This document shows, piece by piece, positions 52,793-61,675 of a DNA stretch of 64,000 nucleotides; position 1 is the stretch's first letter; each line of letters opens with the position of its first letter. The notes under the pieces were generated by a model, which was given only the letters and a program-made list of their open reading frames with translations, was not told where the DNA came from and ran no database searches. Both the position numbers and the translations under genes were made by a program. This DNA comes from Pseudomonas sp. CFBP13508 (GTDB lineage: Bacteria; Pseudomonadota; Gammaproteobacteria; Pseudomonadales; Pseudomonadaceae): contig NZ_QFZZ01000002.1 in NCBI RefSeq assembly GCF_005233515.1, forward strand, positions 744,001 through 808,000. The letters are read 5' to 3'.

Positions 52793-53606
52793 ATCGCTTG
52801 CTGCTGTTGTAGAGCGGCATCACCTTCGGAATCGCTGCCTGCAACGCAGCAATGCGGCTGCTCGATGCCGGGTGGGTGCTCATGAATTCCGGTGGCGCGC
52901 CTTCGGAAGCCTTGCTCATCTTGTCCCACAGGGTGATCGCCGCGTTCGGGTTGTAACCGGCGCGGGCGGCCAGTTCCAGGCCGATCAGGTCGGCTTCGTT
53001 TTCGTTGGCGCGGCTGTTGGGCAAGGTCATGCCGTAGTTGGCCACGGTGTCGGCCAGCGCCAGGCTGTCCTGACCCAGACCGAACAAGGCACCGGCGCCC
53101 TGCTTCGCCATCTCCATACCGTAAGCCTTGGACATCGCTTCACGACCGTGCTCGCGCAGAGCGTGGGCGATTTCATGGCCCATGACCGCAGCGATTTCAT
53201 CGTCGGTGAGTTTCAGACTGTCGATCAGCCCGGTGTAGAAGATGATCTTGCCGCCGGGACCGCAGTTGGCGTTGAGCTCATCGCTCTTGATCAGATTGAC
53301 TTCCCATTGCCACTGCGCCGCGTCCGGGCGGAATGTTGGCGCCTGGGCGATCAAGCGGTTGGCGATGGTCTGCACGCGCTTGGCTTCAGGGCTGGTCTTG
53401 TCCAGCACACCTTTGCTCGACGCCTCGCCGACAGTCTTCTGATACGACTGCGCGTACATCTGATCGACCTCTTGCGAGGACAGCATGCTGAACATGTACT
53501 GCTTGCGCTCCACGCCCACGGCGCCGCCGCTGGTGGTGTTGACCGACTGACAACCGGCCAGCAACAGCGCTGCGCTCAAAGCACTTACCACTAATGTCTT
53601 GTTCAT
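52791..53606 (-). CDS. M48-family metallopeptidase lipoprotein
   Basis: The 271-residue periplasmic zinc protease starts with a lipoprotein signal ending L16-A-G-C19. The zinc site H144-E-I-A-H148 sits in VMGHEIAHALREH, and a likely third ligand, E204, lies in NENEADLIG. It resembles E. coli LoiP/YcaL, which act in outer-membrane protein quality control. It is convergent with the exporter gene. Confidence 0.92.
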   Translation of the reverse strand: MNKTLVVSALSAALLLAGCQSVNTTSGGAVGVERKQYMFSMLSSQEVDQMYAQSYQKTVGEASSKGVLDKTSPEAKRVQTIANRLIAQAPTFRPDAAQWQWEVNLIKSDELNANCGPGGKIIFYTGLIDSLKLTDDEIAAVMGHEIAHALREHGREAMSKAYGMEMAKQGAGALFGLGQDSLALADTVANYGMTLPNSRANENEADLIGLELAARAGYNPNAAITLWDKMSKASEGAPPEFMSTHPASSSRIAALQAAIPKVMPLYNSSKR

Positions 53607-53792
53607 TCAAAAGCTCCCTGAAAACCTGAGGCGTATCCTAGGCGGCTAATTGTATCGGCGCCAGATACAACGGACGCATTGCGCGTACATTCACCTATGG
53701 CCGCAAGACCTCGTGGAAATTCCTCAAGCGCATTGAATCCGCCGCGCACCGATCCATCAGCGACATCGCGGGCCGATTCCGACCAACGTCTC

Positions 53793-53819
53793 TCATGGCC
53801 CTGCACACCCCGCCGATAA
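53793..53819 (+). promoter_or_regulatory. Sigma-28 (FliA)-type promoter of the chemoreceptor gene
   Basis: GCCGATAA (53812-53819) matches the flagellar sigma-28 -10 consensus in full. TCAT lies exactly 15 bases upstream at the -35 (consensus TAAA or TCAA). It is about 37 bases before the chemoreceptor ATG, and such genes are commonly FliA-dependent. Confidence 0.7.
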
Positions 53820-53856
53820 ATCCCTCGCAGATTGTCCTCTTGCGTGCGGAGCTCCC

Positions 53857-55998
53857 ATGAAGTTCAAGTCGATCCAGTTTTCCGTCGCCGCTCTGGCCGG
53901 CGCCATCGTTCTAAGCGTGGTCGCGGCGCTGGTGCTGTACGCGCTGTTCTCCGGCGCTCGCACTCAAGACATGGTGCAACAGCGCACCCAGGCGCAGTTC
54001 GAGCAAGTCATCGAACAGCGCCTGACCTCGCTCGCGCAGACCCAGGTCAGCCAGATCCAGCGCGAACTCGAAGCGCCGCTGTTGATTGCCGGCGGTCTGG
54101 TACGCGTGAACGCCCTGCTCGGCGCGACCGGCGCCGACGGCCAGCCGCGCCTGAGCGTCAGCCGCGAACAACTGATCAGCCTGATCAAGGAAAACGTCGA
54201 AAAGAACCCGAAGATTCTCGGCACCTACATCGGCTGGGAAAAAAACGCACTGGACCACAATGACGCGGCCTACATCGGCAGCTCTGTAGTTGGTATCGAT
54301 CCGGCCAACGGCCGCTTTTTGCCGTGGTGGTTCCGCAATACCGACGGCAGCCTGGGCGTGGACAAACTGGCCGATGTCGACGATCAGAAAACCCTGTCCA
54401 CCGGCATACGCGCCAGCGAGTACTACCTGTGCTCGAAAGAGACGAAGAAAGCCTGCGTGATCGACCCGGCACCGTACAAGGTCGGTGACAAGATCGTCAT
54501 GCTCGCCTCGTTCATCGAACCGATCATGGTCAACGGCGCATTCCAGGGCATCGTCGGTGCCGACCTCTCGGTCAATTTCATTCAGGACATGCTGCTCGCC
54601 GCCAACCAGAAGCTTTACAGCGGCGCCGGTGAAATGGCGCTGGTCGGCGGCAACGGGAGGATCGTTGCCTACACCAAGGACTCGAGCAAATTCGGTGAAA
54701 AAGTCAGCGACATCCTCGACGCCGAACAGGCCAGCAATCTGGCCAACCTCAAGCGCGACGAGGTCACCTATTCGGTGAATCAGGCCAAGGGCCGCATCGA
54801 ACTGTACCTGCCGTTCGGCATCGGCCAGACCGACGCACGCTGGACACTGATGCTGCAATTGCCGCTCAACGCGGTCATGGCCGATCTGCAAAACCTCCAG
54901 GCCGACCTTGATGCCCAACGCAAATCCGACACCTTCGGCATGGCCATGGTCGGCCTGATCATCGCTGGCATCGGCCTGCTGGTGATCTGGCTGGTGGGGC
55001 ATGGCATCGCGCGGCCACTCAAGCAAATGGTCGCCATGCTCGATGACATCGCTCAGGGCGAAGGCGATCTGACCCGGCGTTTGAGCAGCGACCGCAGCGA
55101 TGAACTGGGCTCGATTGCCAAAGGCTTCAACACCTTCCTCGCCAAGTTGCAGGCGATGATCACGCAAGTGGTGACCTCGGTGCAGAGCGTCAGCGATTCC
55201 TCGGAACACACCGCCGACATCGCCATTCGCACCAACATCGGCGTGCAGAAACAAATGGCCGAAATCGATCAGGTGGCGACTGCGGTGCAGGAAATGACCG
55301 CCACCGCCCAGGACGTGGCGCGCAACGCCACCCAGGCCGCACAAGCGGCAAGCCACGCCGACCAGGCCGCCAGCCAGGGCATGCAGATCGTCCGCGACAC
55401 CTCGAATTCGATTGGCGTGCTGGCGGTGGAAATCGGCAAGGCTGTCGAGGTGGTGCAGACGCTGGCCAAGGACAGCGAAAACATTAATGCCATCCTCACC
55501 GCCATTCGCGGCATCGCTGAACAGACCAATCTGCTGGCACTGAACGCGGCAATCGAAGCCGCCCGGGCCGGCGAGCAGGGTCGCGGTTTTGCCGTGGTTG
55601 CGGATGAAGTGCGCAATCTGGCGCAGAAAACCCAGAAGGCCACTGAAGAAATCCAGAGCATGATCCAGCAGTTGCAACAGGGCACCCGCGATGTGGTGCG
55701 TGTGATGGAAGACAGCCAGAACCGCACCGACGAAAGCGTGCAGCACGCGGCGAAAGCGGCCGAGGCGCTGGAGACGATTACCCAGGCCGTGTCGGTGATC
55801 AACGACATGAACACGCAAATCGCCAGTGCGGCAGAAGAGCAAAGCGCAGTGGCCGACGACATCAACCGCAATGTGATCAATATCGGTCAGGTGGCGAATG
55901 AAGTGGCGGGCGGTGCGGATGAGTCGAGTTCGGCGAGCGCCGGGTTGACCAAACTGGCGGAACAGCAGCGGCGGTTGATCAATCAGTTCAAGGTCTGA
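53857..55998 (+). CDS. Methyl-accepting chemotaxis protein with periplasmic dCache-type sensor
   Basis: The 713 residues have a first membrane helix (about 8-30) and a periplasmic sensor of about 330 residues of dCache type ([21 protein letters not shown] and [19 protein letters not shown]). A second helix ([20 protein letters not shown]), a HAMP domain and a cytoplasmic signalling hairpin follow; the hairpin tip reads [35 protein letters not shown] in shortened form. There is no C-terminal CheR-tethering pentapeptide. The ligand is not evident; I do not see the clear amino-acid-binding signature of PctA-type receptors. Confidence 0.92.
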   Translation: MKFKSIQFSVAALAGAIVLSVVAALVLYALFSGARTQDMVQQRTQAQFEQVIEQRLTSLAQTQVSQIQRELEAPLLIAGGLVRVNALLGATGADGQPRLSVSREQLISLIKENVEKNPKILGTYIGWEKNALDHNDAAYIGSSVVGIDPANGRFLPWWFRNTDGSLGVDKLADVDDQKTLSTGIRASEYYLCSKETKKACVIDPAPYKVGDKIVMLASFIEPIMVNGAFQGIVGADLSVNFIQDMLLAANQKLYSGAGEMALVGGNGRIVAYTKDSSKFGEKVSDILDAEQASNLANLKRDEVTYSVNQAKGRIELYLPFGIGQTDARWTLMLQLPLNAVMADLQNLQADLDAQRKSDTFGMAMVGLIIAGIGLLVIWLVGHGIARPLKQMVAMLDDIAQGEGDLTRRLSSDRSDELGSIAKGFNTFLAKLQAMITQVVTSVQSVSDSSEHTADIAIRTNIGVQKQMAEIDQVATAVQEMTATAQDVARNATQAAQAASHADQAASQGMQIVRDTSNSIGVLAVEIGKAVEVVQTLAKDSENINAILTAIRGIAEQTNLLALNAAIEAARAGEQGRGFAVVADEVRNLAQKTQKATEEIQSMIQQLQQGTRDVVRVMEDSQNRTDESVQHAAKAAEALETITQAVSVINDMNTQIASAAEEQSAVADDINRNVINIGQVANEVAGGADESSSASAGLTKLAEQQRRLINQFKV

Positions 55999-56009
55999 AA
56001 GATCAAGAG

Positions 56010-56186
56010 CCCCTCACCCTAGCCCTCTCCCGGAGGGAGAGGGAACCGATTGGGGGATGCTTCAAAAGTTCGTCGATCTGCAGGTCCTCGCTGAATCCAT
56101 AATCGACTGGTTCTTTCAGATCGATGTCTGACGCGAGACACCTCGGTCGGCTCCCTCTCCCTCCGGGAGAGGGCTGGGGTGAGGGG
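56010..56186. repeat. Inverted-repeat-bounded element, short form
   Basis: The ends CCCTCACCCTAGCCCTCTCC (from 56011) and GGAGAGGGCTGGGGTGAGGG (to 56185) are inverted copies with one mismatch, about 22 bp each. Inside are smaller CCCTCTCC/GGAGAGGG hairpins and a CACCTCGGTC segment also found, inverted, in the tandem element at 59409-59858. It lies between the chemoreceptor and SRAP genes. Confidence 0.8.
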
Positions 56187-56203
56187 CTTTTGATCCACGC
56201 AAA

Positions 56204-56827
56204 TCAAGCCGGGGTCAAACACTCCGGCCCGTTCAACTTCGGATCATTCACCAGATTCGCCAACACCCGCTCGCGCAGCGCCGCCGGTTCACTGGCGAGC
56301 AAACCCTGCAACACATGCAGCGGCGTCTCGGGATCGAGCCATGCCGCCTGCCCCGCTTCATCAAGAATCAACGGCCGCCGCTGACTCGCCGCCGACTGAG
56401 TAATCACCGCCGTGCTCAGCCAGACCTGCTCCTGCACCGGATACGCTTCCCAGATCGCCGCGAAAAACAACGACGAGCCCTCCCCCGGCGTTAACCAGTA
56501 CGGCCGCTTGCGCTGGGTGCCGCGCCATTCGTAAAAGCCGTTGGCCGGCAGCAGGCAGCGACGCAAGCGCAAGGCCTCACGAAACATCGGCTGTTCTGCG
56601 ACGGTTTCGGCGCGGGCATGGGCCGGGGTCTTCGACAGATCGGTCAGCCACGGCGGCGTCAGCCCCCAGCGCGCACGGGCCAAGGTGCGCTGGCCGTCTT
56701 CTTCGGCACGCAGCATCAGCACCGAGTCATTCGGGGAAATGTTCCACTGCGCCTGTTGATCGGCGGGAAAACCTGGCAGGGCCGCGAAGTCGCGGTTCCA
56801 GCGAAACAGGGCATAACGTCCACACAT
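56204..56827 (-). CDS. yedK: SRAP (HMCES/YedK-type) abasic-site-binding protein
   Basis: SRAP proteins crosslink to abasic sites in single-stranded DNA through Cys2 after removal of the start methionine, protecting forks. The 207 residues begin MCGRYALF. They carry NISPNDSVLML, WGLTPPWLTD, ARAETVAEQPMFREAL and RRCLLPANGFYEWRG, the family blocks with the key Asn, Glu and Arg. It is on the strand opposite the chemoreceptor and is monocistronic. Confidence 0.93.
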   Translation of the reverse strand: MCGRYALFRWNRDFAALPGFPADQQAQWNISPNDSVLMLRAEEDGQRTLARARWGLTPPWLTDLSKTPAHARAETVAEQPMFREALRLRRCLLPANGFYEWRGTQRKRPYWLTPGEGSSLFFAAIWEAYPVQEQVWLSTAVITQSAASQRRPLILDEAGQAAWLDPETPLHVLQGLLASEPAALRERVLANLVNDPKLNGPECLTPA

Positions 56828-56862
56828 GGGGCAACACGACTCTGAATAAAACGAAGGCCAGC

Positions 56863-57123
56863 CTAACAGACCAGCGTGCCGGGAAAGCTTTCCGGTTCGT
56901 CGCCGGGCAGCGGCAGCGCGGCATTGTACGCGGTGATCAACTCGCGGGCGTATTCGGCCTGATCGTTATCCACCGACAGCCAGAGCAGGCCGAAGATCGG
57001 CAATTCACCCGCACCGCCCACCAGATCACGGCCGATCAGATGCGCCTCGATCCCCTCAGTGGCAAGCATGCCCTTGAGCATTTCGCCCTCCATCAGGTTC
57101 GCCGGTTCGTAGATGCGCTGCAT
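56863..57123 (-). CDS. DUF2007-family signal-transducing-type small protein
   Basis: This 86-residue protein reads IYEPANLMEGEMLKGMLATEGIEAHLIG at its start, typical of DUF2007 (a small alpha/beta fold thought to bind a regulator). No function is established. It follows the zinc-ribbon gene by nine bases, so the two form a small operon. Confidence 0.85.
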   Translation of the reverse strand: MQRIYEPANLMEGEMLKGMLATEGIEAHLIGRDLVGGAGELPIFGLLWLSVDNDQAEYARELITAYNAALPLPGDEPESFPGTLVC

Positions 57124-57132
57124 ACGCGGCCC

Positions 57133-57315
57133 TCACTCGTTTTCGCTGAAGACTTCCAAGTGCCACTCTTCTTCATGTACCTGCAGGACAAAGGTGATCG
57201 GACGACAGCACACCTGGCAGTCTTCGATATACGTTTGATCGCCGCCGGACAAATCCAGCGTGGTCTCGACTTCCTCACCGCAATACGGACATTCATAGCG
57301 TGCATTTTCCAGCAT
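57133..57315 (-). CDS. CPXCG-motif cysteine-rich (zinc-ribbon) small protein
   Basis: The 60-residue protein from the ATG at 57315 holds C-P-Y-C-G near residue 9 and D-C-Q-V-C-C later. These two cysteine pairs suit a zinc ribbon. The acidic remainder (VHEEEWHLEVFSENE) is typical. Function unknown. A longer frame reaching 57447 overlaps the opposite leader and is not supported. Confidence 0.87.
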   Translation of the reverse strand: MLENARYECPYCGEEVETTLDLSGGDQTYIEDCQVCCRPITFVLQVHEEEWHLEVFSENE

Positions 57316-57453
57316 CGCGGTCTCCCCAGTGACTTGTGCGTATAATCGCCGGTCTATTTGCAGGGCTATTTTTGTCTGGCTACTTTTCAGACCGTGCCCC
57401 GCGGGTTTTCGATCAAACCCTTTACTTACCCTAGCCGTTTCCAACAAGAGAGC

Positions 57454-58620
57454 ATGATGGGCGAATTCGATGCCATCCGACCTTACGACGACAGCGAAGT
57501 ACCTGCGGTACTGGCAAGGCTGCTCGGCGACAAGGCGTTTCTAGATATCCTCACCCACTTCCGCTTCCCGCGTTTTGCCGGTGCCTTCGGCTGGATGCTC
57601 AAACCTCTTATAGCCCATCGGCTGCGTCGTGAGTTTGCCGACGTGAATTCCGTGGCTACCTTACAGGACAAAGTCGAGTTCTACGTCGACCACACCATCG
57701 AGCGCGCCACCGACGGCGTGACCTATACCGGTGTCGAGCAATTCAAGTCCGGCAGCGCCTACCTGTTCATCGCCAACCACCGCGATATCGTCATGGACCC
57801 GGCCTTCGTCAACTACGCCGTGTACCACGCCGGCCTGCCGACACCGCGCATCGCGATTGGCGACAACCTGCTGCAGAAGCCGTTTGTCAGTGACCTGATG
57901 CGCTTGAACAAGAGCTTTATCGTCCACCGCTCGATCACCGGCCGTCGCGAGAAAATGGCTGCTTATCAGTTGCTGTCGGCGTACATCAACCACTCGATCC
58001 GCAACGATTGCGCGTCGATCTGGATTGCTCAGGCGGAAGGTCGGGCGAAGGACGGCGACGACCGCACCGAGTCGGCGATCCTCAAGATGTTTCACATGAG
58101 CCGCAAGGACGAGCCGTTCGGCGAAGTGATTCGTTCGTTGAACGTTACCCCGGTGTCGATCAGCTATGAATACGACCCGTGTGACCAGGCCAAGGCCCGC
58201 GAACTGTACATCCGCGCCACCACCGGCACCTACGCCAAGGCGCCGGGCGAGGATGACGTGAGCATCGCGAAGGGCATCACCGGTTACAAGGGTCGGGTCC
58301 ACGTGAATTTTGCCGCGCCGATCACCGAGGTGTTTGAAGACACCAAGCAATTGGCGATCGAAATGGACAAGCAGATTCTCGGCGGCTACCGGTTGTTCCC
58401 GGTGCATTACCTGGCGTACGCGCAGTGGGCGGATGCCGATCCGCAACTGAATGTGCCGAAAGCGGCCGAGGTGTTCCCGGCTGACGAACTGGCCAAGGCG
58501 CAGGATGAGTGGCAAAGCCGATTGGATGCCTGCCCAGCTGAGCATCGGCCGTACCTGGTGCTGCAATATGCGACGCCGGTGCGTAATCAATACCGGGTCA
58601 AGGCTGGGTTGCCGCTGTAA
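57454..58620 (+). CDS. PlsC-like glycerolipid acyltransferase
   Basis: The 388-residue protein is related to 1-acyl-glycerol-3-phosphate acyltransferases of phospholipid synthesis. The catalytic box reads N108-H-R-D-I-V-M-D115, an H-x5-D spacing instead of the usual H-x4-D. AEGRAKDGDDRTESAIL is the substrate-binding block. No clear membrane helix is present, so it is probably a peripheral membrane enzyme. AAGAGAG precedes two adjacent ATG codons (57454 and 57457). Which acyl acceptor it uses is unknown. Confidence 0.85.
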   Translation: MMGEFDAIRPYDDSEVPAVLARLLGDKAFLDILTHFRFPRFAGAFGWMLKPLIAHRLRREFADVNSVATLQDKVEFYVDHTIERATDGVTYTGVEQFKSGSAYLFIANHRDIVMDPAFVNYAVYHAGLPTPRIAIGDNLLQKPFVSDLMRLNKSFIVHRSITGRREKMAAYQLLSAYINHSIRNDCASIWIAQAEGRAKDGDDRTESAILKMFHMSRKDEPFGEVIRSLNVTPVSISYEYDPCDQAKARELYIRATTGTYAKAPGEDDVSIAKGITGYKGRVHVNFAAPITEVFEDTKQLAIEMDKQILGGYRLFPVHYLAYAQWADADPQLNVPKAAEVFPADELAKAQDEWQSRLDACPAEHRPYLVLQYATPVRNQYRVKAGLPL

Positions 58621-58631
58621 AGCAACAGCAA

Positions 58632-58715
58632 GATCAAAAGATCGCAGCCTTCGGCAGCTCCTACATGGGAATGATGTACATCCTGTAGGAGCTGCCGAAG
58701 GCTGCGATCTTTTGC
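58632..58715. repeat. REP doublet (GTAGGAGCTGCCGAAGGCTGCGATC family)
   Basis: Both arms are close to perfect inverted copies with GATCAAAAGATC-type flanks on the left. It lies between the convergent acyltransferase and small membrane protein genes. Confidence 0.9.
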
Positions 58716-58717
58716 TT

Positions 58718-58996
58718 TCAGAAGCGCGTGCTGATCCAGGAGACGATCAGAGCAAGCCCCAGGCAGGCAAAACCAAAACGATAGAAGAATCGGTTCATGC
58801 GCAACGTCGCCCAATCGAGGATCGGCTCGGCATTCGGCTGCGCCTGGCGCTGGGCGGCGAGACTGGCCTGGGCGCGTTGCTCACGGCGGCGGGTCGCGTG
58901 CAGCAGCCAGCTGCCCGGAAAGGCCAGCAGCAAGGCCAGCAGGTTGATCAACTTGGCGGGATGGGCGGCAAACAGCGTCATCAAGTGCAGCGACAT
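58718..58996 (-). CDS. Small two-helix membrane protein, function unknown
   Basis: The 92 residues from the ATG at 58996 hold two hydrophobic segments (LINLLALLLAFPGSWLL and GFACLGLALIVSWIS) joined by a basic and polar linker. I do not recognise the family. A longer frame to 59107 would run into the opposite gene's leader and looks less likely. Confidence 0.6.
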   Translation of the reverse strand: MSLHLMTLFAAHPAKLINLLALLLAFPGSWLLHATRRREQRAQASLAAQRQAQPNAEPILDWATLRMNRFFYRFGFACLGLALIVSWISTRF

Positions 58997-59177
58997 CACA
59001 GACCTCGAACTTAACCGGTGTGGCAGACGCCAGACCGACGACCGCGGCGCGGATTCTACCCAAACCGGCCCACCCTGCCCCAGCCTTTGCGACAAATAAC
59101 CTGACAATCGACCGATGGCTGTCCTGTGTCATGGCATCGTCACGTGGATGCTTCACCCTGCGCGCCTCGAAACCCGA

Positions 59178-59396
59178 ATGGAATGCGACATGCTGCACGC
59201 GGAAAACCAGGATCGCCTGTACCTCATCACCCCTTACGACGACCAGCAAAGCCTGGTCGGCAGCCTTGCCTTCAACGTGCAGGATCGACACTGGCTGGTG
59301 TATTGCGCGCTGGGCGGGCATCAGCACGCGGACTTGCCCGAGACCGATTTGTTGACTGGCGTGAGTGTGCTCGATTTCTATTCCCAGGCTGCCTGA
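59178..59396 (+). CDS. Small conserved-looking hypothetical protein
   Basis: From the ATG at 59178 (MECDMLHAEN) the protein has 72 residues; an ATG at 59190 is also possible and the frame itself opens at 59115. It is acidic with no membrane helix and reads LYLITPYDDQQSLVGSLAFNV in part. The composition looks like a real small protein, but I cannot name it. Repeats begin directly after its stop. Confidence 0.55.
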   Translation: MECDMLHAENQDRLYLITPYDDQQSLVGSLAFNVQDRHWLVYCALGGHQHADLPETDLLTGVSVLDFYSQAA

Positions 59397-59408
59397 ACGT
59401 CAAAAGCA

Positions 59409-59858
59409 CCCTCACCCTAGCCCTCTCCCAGAGGGAGAGGGGACTGACCGAGGTGTTTGCGGTAGATACGCCGACTTAAGATACCGCGCCGAACTCAGGT
59501 TTTTGACGCACACGCGATCGGCTCCCTCTCCCTCCGGAGAGGGGACTGACCGAGGTGTTTGCGGTAGATACGCCGACATGAGATACCGCGCCGAACTCAG
59601 GTTTTGAAGCACACGCGATCAGCTCCCTCTCCCTCCGGAGAGGGGACTGACCGAGGTGTTTGCGGTAGATACGCCGACATGAGATACCGCGCCGAACTCA
59701 GGTTTCGAAGCACACGCGATCAGCTCCCTCTCCCTCGGGAGAGGGGACTGACCGAGGTGTTTGCGGTAGATACGCCGACTTAAGATACCGCGCCGAACTC
59801 AGGTTTCGAAGCACACGCGATCGGCTCCCTCTCCCTCGGGAGAGGGCTGGGGTGAGGG
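59409..59858. repeat. Composite element with four tandem ~101-bp repeats
   Basis: The outer ends CCCTCACCCTAGCCCTCTCC and GGAGAGGGCTGGGGTGAGGG are inverted and match those at 56010-56186. Between them four near-identical units begin at 59442, 59544, 59645 and 59746 (steps of 102, 101 and 101). Each has GACCGAGGTGTTTGCGGTAG, a GATACCGCGCCGAACTCAGG segment and a CCCTCTCC/GGAGAGGG hairpin. Units differ at a few positions, for example CTTAAG versus CATGAG. Open frames inside are short and appear incidental. Confidence 0.85.
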
Positions 59859-59893
59859 GAATCGATTTCCCATACGACACAAATCCCAGATCC

Positions 59894-59931
59894 AAAAAAA
59901 GCCCGGAACCATCACTGGCCCCGGGCTTTTT
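59894..59931 (-). terminator. Terminator of the YajG-type lipoprotein gene
   Basis: Stem AAAGCCCGG/CCGGGCTTT with a T run on the minus strand, just downstream of the stop codon; the loop is rather long. Confidence 0.75.
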
Positions 59932-59947
59932 CACATTCGCTGCAAAC

Positions 59948-60532
59948 TTACTCAGCGAGCACCTGACCCACGGTCGGGTCCTTGAACAGACGCGTCAGCG
60001 CATCGCTCAATACATCGCTGACCAGTTTGGTGTTGGTTTCCTGATTTGGCGCCATGCCGAAGCGCTGGTCCAGCGACGCACCGTAACGACCGCTGTAGCG
60101 GCGGTTGGCGTTCTGCACGTCAGAGCGGAAGGTTGCGCCGATGGTTGCTTCGGTCACGTACATGCCTTCTTTCGGCGACTGATATTTCAACTCGGCCAGG
60201 GTCACGGTCAGCTGCGGCGCGTTGGGTGCGTTAGTGGTCGGGGTGAAGCCGAGCAGACGCACGGCGGCTTCGGCCTGGGCCTGCAGCTTGGGCAGGATCT
60301 GCTCGCGCTGCACGGTGATGGCGCTGGTTTCCGGGTACAGACCGCCACGGGTGCCCAGGGTTGGCGACGGACGACCATCGACCACACGCACGATGACAGG
60401 CTGGCCACGACCGACCGCTGGCAGTTGCGTGGTCAGCTTCGGCTCCGGATTCAGTTGTTGCGGGCTGTGGGCGCAGCCGGCCAGGGTCAAACCGGCGACA
60501 GTGATCAAACCGAACAACAGGCGTTGCAACAT
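59948..60532 (-). CDS. YajG-family lipoprotein
   Basis: The 194 residues begin with a lipoprotein signal ending T-L-A-G-C. The body fits the YajG family (VRVVDGRPSPTLGTRGGLYPET and LTVTLAELKYQS). Such proteins are outer-membrane lipoproteins of unclear role. The start at 60532 (MLQRLLFGL) is chosen because only it gives a proper signal peptide; the frame runs further upstream. The stop is followed by an intrinsic terminator. Confidence 0.87.
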   Translation of the reverse strand: MLQRLLFGLITVAGLTLAGCAHSPQQLNPEPKLTTQLPAVGRGQPVIVRVVDGRPSPTLGTRGGLYPETSAITVQREQILPKLQAQAEAAVRLLGFTPTTNAPNAPQLTVTLAELKYQSPKEGMYVTEATIGATFRSDVQNANRRYSGRYGASLDQRFGMAPNQETNTKLVSDVLSDALTRLFKDPTVGQVLAE

Positions 60533-60737
60533 GCTCTTCTCTCCAGAATCAGGCACAAACAGGCCGGCAGTATAGCGGTGGGCCACTGCGCGTAACCAGC
60601 GCCGCGCAGTGAATACTGAAATGTCTGACAAACCCCGCCGAAAGCGGTTCCTGTCACACATTCTTCACCGTCCATACACCGCGGCGTCATGCCTCGCCGA
60701 CAAGCTTCAAAGCAGTCCTCCTTCAAGGAACTCTGCC

Positions 60738-60971
60738 ATGCGTTATCTGATCTCGCTGTTCGCCCCTCGCCCGCTGCATCGCAGCTTCGCCCTGCTCGAC
60801 CGCAACGGTCATTGCCAGGCTTTCAAGCAGTGCAGCCTGCAACCGATGGGCGACGGCTGGGTGGAAATCGAAGAAATCCGCCTGACCTGGTTGAACCAGC
60901 CGCTGCCCGCCAGCGCCCGGGTCGTAACGCGACAAATGCGCGCACGGGCTCAGGTGCAGTTGAGCATCTGA
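60738..60971 (+). CDS. Small hypothetical protein
   Basis: The 77-residue protein from the ATG at 60738 (MRYLISLFAP) has CAAGGAA eight bases upstream. It is basic, lacks a signal peptide and reads GDGWVEIEEIRLTWLNQPLP in the middle. I do not recognise it. A longer frame to 60609 has no ribosome-binding site. Confidence 0.6.
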   Translation: MRYLISLFAPRPLHRSFALLDRNGHCQAFKQCSLQPMGDGWVEIEEIRLTWLNQPLPASARVVTRQMRARAQVQLSI

Positions 60972-61675
60972 CCGGATGCCTAATAAAAGTCATTAAACAC
61001 GAGCAACTGCGCGCATTTCTTCGCTACAATCTCCCCCCGATTATAAGGACGTCTCCTGATCGGGCCCCGCAACAGCGTCAATGCGCATGCATCGACATCA
61101 AAATCGCCCACAGAGAGCCGCCCACACAGATCGAGTGAAGTTGGCGCGCTTGCCTGTTCTTCCGGCAAAAACCCGCTTTTCGCGAATCTGCAGAGCTGTC
61201 ATTCGCTCGGCCACCGCGTTGTTTTGCCCTTGCGGGCAGGTGCCAGGCCAAGGCAGCCCTTTTTTGAGGTTCACGTCTTCAAAAGAGCGTGAAAAAAACG
61301 GGTTTTCACAACTTCACAAGAGTGTGGCGAGCAAATGAATAGTTTTGCGTCTGAACATGCACCATTAGCGTCCGAAACAGCCCAACGACACAGGACCGGG
61401 TATACCTCGAACATCGGAGCCTGAAGCCTGTCCGCTACGGATTTGGTTGCACGAAAACGGATGTCTCGACCATAAGTCGAATTGCCAGCCCTGCGTGAAA
61501 ATGCGTTCATGGAACGCTTGAAACCAGGCCGCACGCATCCGTCGAAGTTGCGAAAAATTGCGAAGATTCGGACATGGCCAACCTGACCACGGATAGCCCG
61601 GGCCCACTGATCTGCCCTGGAACGCCTGGCAGCCATGCCGACAATTTGGTGCTGCAGATTTGGGAGACGCGTTAA
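60972..61675. other. 704-base non-coding region upstream of mqo
   Basis: No gene is seen on either strand apart from the antisense shadow of mqo. A nested hairpin followed by six T (about 61223-61266) on the plus strand resembles an intrinsic terminator or attenuator. Possible promoter elements are weak. The length suggests a regulated leader, distal operators or an unannotated RNA. Confidence 0.45.

Noticed and set aside
53911..55842. A 643-codon minus-strand open frame opposite the chemoreceptor
   Set aside because: It is the antisense shadow of a well-supported chemoreceptor gene; the histidine- and leucine-rich translation has no recognisable domain.
59409..59858. Tandem repeats considered as a CRISPR array
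   Set aside because: The units are about 101 bp and nearly identical throughout, with no short repeat alternating with unique spacers and no cas genes nearby.
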